DNA of 64,000 nt from positions 38,879-102,878 of the forward strand of contig JAOMTQ010000004.1 in assembly GCA_028355955.1 (NCBI GenBank). Reading direction: 5' to 3'. The notes under the pieces were generated by a model, which searched no databases, was not told the DNA's origin, and worked only from the letters and a program-made list of their open reading frames with translations. The first letter of the stretch is position 1, and each line of letters starts with the position of its first letter. The position numbers and the translations under genes are program-made. Below are positions 61,871 to 64,000 of the stretch, one piece after another. The DNA comes from Methylophilaceae bacterium. Lineage in GTDB: Bacteria > Pseudomonadota > Gammaproteobacteria > Burkholderiales > Methylophilaceae.

Positions 61871-62248
61871 ATGAAAAAAATTATTAAATCAGATGAGGCT
61901 CCTAAAGCAATTGGAACATATTCGCAAGCTGTAAAAAAGGGGAATATTATTTTTCTTTCAGGGCAGATACCCTTAAATCCTGTGTCTATGGAATTGGTCG
62001 AGGGTATTGAAAATCAGATTCACCAAGTATTTAAAAATATTTTAGCCGTCATAAAAGCAGCTGATGCATCTTTAGATGATTTAGTAAAATTAAATATATA
62101 TCTAACAGATTTGAGTAACTTTGCTTTAGTGAATTCTATTATGGAGGAATATTTTAGTAAGCCGTATCCTGCAAGAGCAGCTATCGGAGTTGCGTCACTT
62201 CCAAAAGATTCTTTAGTTGAGGCAGATGGATTTTTAGTAGTAGATTAA
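61871..62248 (+). CDS. ridA: RidA family enamine/imine deaminase
   Basis: 125 residues from the ATG at 61871, which has AAGGA ten bases upstream; an in-frame TTG at 61862 is too close to that site. Contains IGTYSQAVKKGNIIFLSGQIPL, the conserved YPARAAIGVASLPKDSLVE and the substrate-binding arginine. Destroys reactive 2-aminoacrylate. Between spoT and recG. Confidence 0.95.
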   Translation: MKKIIKSDEAPKAIGTYSQAVKKGNIIFLSGQIPLNPVSMELVEGIENQIHQVFKNILAVIKAADASLDDLVKLNIYLTDLSNFALVNSIMEEYFSKPYPARAAIGVASLPKDSLVEADGFLVVD

Positions 62249-62256
62249 TTTAAATT

Positions 62257-64000
62257 TTGCCTAAAAAAAAACTATTGACGGAACTTCAAGCAAAGAAACT
62301 AAAAAAATTAGGCATTAACTCAACAATTGATTTACTTTTATATTTACCTAATAAGTACAATGATCAAACAATAATTCAATCCGTAAGTGAAACTCTGATT
62401 GGGCAAAAAAGTCAAATTGAAGTTAATGTAAATGATCTTGAAGTAAAGTATCGACCCAAAAAAAACTTAATTTTATATGTCTCTGATACATCAGGACAGA
62501 TGCAAATACGTTTTTTACATTATTATCCAAGTCAAATTAGACAATTAGAATCAGCAGGCCTCGTCAGGTTTTATGGAGAGGTTAGGCAACATTCAAATTA
62601 TAAAGAAATGATTCATCCTGAATATTATTTGATCAACGATTCAACTGGTCTTTCAAAAAATTTAACACCTATATATTCAACCACAAAAGGACTATCTCAA
62701 AATATGTTGAGAAAGCTAATAAAAAATCATATAGAAAGTGCAACTCAAAACGAATTATTCAAAGAAATATTTCTAAATTTGTACAAGAGGTATGAATTTC
62801 CTAGTTTCATGGATTCAATTAACTTTCTTCATGAACCACCAAAAATAAAAGTTAAAGATATAGAGGCTGTGCATAACTCTAAATTTTTTAAAAGATTGAT
62901 TTACGATGAGCTTCTCGCTCAACAGTTATTTTTAAGAAAACAATATAATTTACTGAAAAAGAATAAATCTCCAAAATTCAAGCACGCACAATTAAATCAA
63001 CAGATATTTTTAGAACAATTAAATTTTAAGTTAACGGATAGTCAAAACCAGGTATTAGAAGAGATACAAAGTGATTTCACAAAAGGCTTCCCAATGAACA
63101 GACTTTTACAAGGGGATGTTGGCTGTGGTAAAACGGTTGTAGCAACAATTGCCGCCATTGATTGTATAGAAGCTGGCTTTCAAGTTGCATTTATGGCACC
63201 TACAGAAATTCTAGCTGAGCAACATTATGAAAAATTAATTAATTGGTTTAAAGATACCTCCTATGAAATTCTATTGCTTACAGGAAGTATGCCAAAAAAG
63301 GCAAAATTAGAAACCTACCAAAAAATTGAAAAGGGCAATACTGATATTGTGATTGGAACGCATGCTTTATTTCAAGAAGCGGTGACTTTTGATCAGTTAG
63401 GATTTTATATCATTGATGAACAACATCGTTTTGGTGTTGAGCAAAGAATGACACTAAAAAATAATTCAAAAAACCTACAGGGCTTTGAGCCTCATCAACT
63501 GATGATGAGCGCCACCCCTATTCCTCGAACATTATCTATGAGTTTTTTTGCACATATGGATGTTTCAACTATAAAAGAATTACCAGGCGGAAGAAGACCA
63601 ATTACAACTAAGATTTATTTAGATGATAAACGAAAAAAATTATTAAACTTAATAGATACTCATTGTAAAAAAAATAACCAAGTTTATTGGGTATGTCCAT
63701 TAATAGAAGAAAGCGAATTCTTAGATTTAGAGACAGTCAACGATACTTTTCAGGAGCTTAAAAAATATTTCATTAATCAGAAAGTAGGTTTAATTCATGG
63801 AAGAATGAAAGCAGAAGAAAAAAAAGAAATTATGAAAAAATTTCAACAAAATACAATACAAATATTAGTAGCCACTTCTGTAATTGAGGTTGGAGTTGAT
63901 GTCCCTAATGCAACAATAATGATTATTGAGAATTCAGAGAGATTGGGATTATCTCAATTACACCAACTTAGAGGACGTATAGGGAGGGGAGAAAAAAGTA
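62257..64000 (+). CDS. recG: ATP-dependent DNA helicase RecG (3' end beyond window)
   Basis: About 581 codons in one open frame running off the window. Starts at TTG 62257 (LPKKKLLTELQ), with no ATG or clear RBS nearby. An OB-fold wedge domain covers ~60-150, Walker A is in LLQGDVGCGKTVVATIAAI, then DEQHRFGVEQR and MSATPIPRTLSMSFF, and motif VI begins QLHQLRGRIGRG at the edge. RecG rewinds stalled forks and Holliday junctions. Roughly the last 100 residues are missing. Confidence 0.95.
   Translation, partial: MPKKKLLTELQAKKLKKLGINSTIDLLLYLPNKYNDQTIIQSVSETLIGQKSQIEVNVNDLEVKYRPKKNLILYVSDTSGQMQIRFLHYYPSQIRQLESAGLVRFYGEVRQHSNYKEMIHPEYYLINDSTGLSKNLTPIYSTTKGLSQNMLRKLIKNHIESATQNELFKEIFLNLYKRYEFPSFMDSINFLHEPPKIKVKDIEAVHNSKFFKRLIYDELLAQQLFLRKQYNLLKKNKSPKFKHAQLNQQIFLEQLNFKLTDSQNQVLEEIQSDFTKGFPMNRLLQGDVGCGKTVVATIAAIDCIEAGFQVAFMAPTEILAEQHYEKLINWFKDTSYEILLLTGSMPKKAKLETYQKIEKGNTDIVIGTHALFQEAVTFDQLGFYIIDEQHRFGVEQRMTLKNNSKNLQGFEPHQLMMSATPIPRTLSMSFFAHMDVSTIKELPGGRRPITTKIYLDDKRKKLLNLIDTHCKKNNQVYWVCPLIEESEFLDLETVNDTFQELKKYFINQKVGLIHGRMKAEEKKEIMKKFQQNTIQILVATSVIEVGVDVPNATIMIIENSERLGLSQLHQLRGRIGRGEKS

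Overview
The window is a strongly AT-rich, very densely packed bacterial chromosome segment around the replication origin. Gene families and gene order (argS-SPOR-dsbA, aroQ-accB-accC-prmA, hemC-hemD, yicC-gmk-rpoZ-spoT-ridA-recG, a DUF2805/TIGR03643 protein, split pntAa/pntAb/pntB) point to a betaproteobacterium. The compactness, low GC and many TTG/GTG starts suggest a streamlined aquatic lineage such as the marine Methylophilales (OM43-like). That placement is inference from gene content; there is no rRNA here to confirm it, and no tRNA gene was recognised.

Layout. (1) 1-5.3 kb: thiE (cut by the window edge), thiD and priA on the minus strand, divergent from argS. (2) 5.3-9.1 kb: SPOR protein, DsbA, then a small accessory patch with an alternative oxidase fused to a DUF3293 domain, a small membrane protein, a DUF2805 protein, a strong RNA-like hairpin, and two tandem micro-proteins that look like diverged copies of each other. 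(3) 9.1-18 kb, minus strand: dnaA, dnaN, gyrB, an OxyR with both redox cysteines, and the three proton-translocating transhydrogenase genes. recF is missing from its usual place between dnaN and gyrB. (4) 18.2-33.1 kb, plus strand: rpmH-rnpA-yidD-yidC-mnmE, two parS sites, mnmG-rsmG-parA-parB, then the complete F1Fo ATP synthase operon atpIBEFHAGDC. DnaA boxes lie on both sides of dnaA, and transcription diverges there, so the origin is at 16.45-18.2 kb. (5) 33.2-36.4 kb: glmU and glmS.

(6) 36.4-44.4 kb is the main accessory region. Directly behind glmS, a classic insertion hotspot, sits a convergent restriction-modification pair: a C5-cytosine methyltransferase and a small two-zinc beta-beta-alpha-metal nuclease resembling Hpy99I. 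Next come a 39-residue Cys/His protein with a CDGSH-like motif, a perfect Fur-type palindrome, an unknown two-helix membrane protein, a 78-residue membrane protein, two DUF3147-like membrane proteins, an unknown gene, a DEAD-box helicase, a GIY-YIG protein, a zinc alcohol dehydrogenase and three small unknown genes, two of them exported.

(7) 44.4-64 kb is housekeeping again: prmA, accC, accB, aroQ, a TlpA-like thioredoxin and DsbD; fxsA and a ferredoxin-type reductase; hemD/hemC; argH; a DUF442 phosphatase-like protein; hemW, rdgB and rph; yicC, gmk, rpoZ, the bifunctional (p)ppGpp enzyme, ridA and the first three quarters of recG, which runs off the end.

Themes that link the genes are replication and segregation (dnaA, dnaN, gyrB, parABS), energy and redox balance (ATP synthase, transhydrogenase, alternative oxidase, OxyR, DsbA/DsbD/TlpA) and iron/haem handling (hemC, hemD, hemW, Fur box, CDGSH-like protein). 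The least explained material is the AOX-DUF3293 fusion, the micro-protein pair, the hairpin at 8.35 kb, and the Fur-box locus behind the restriction system.
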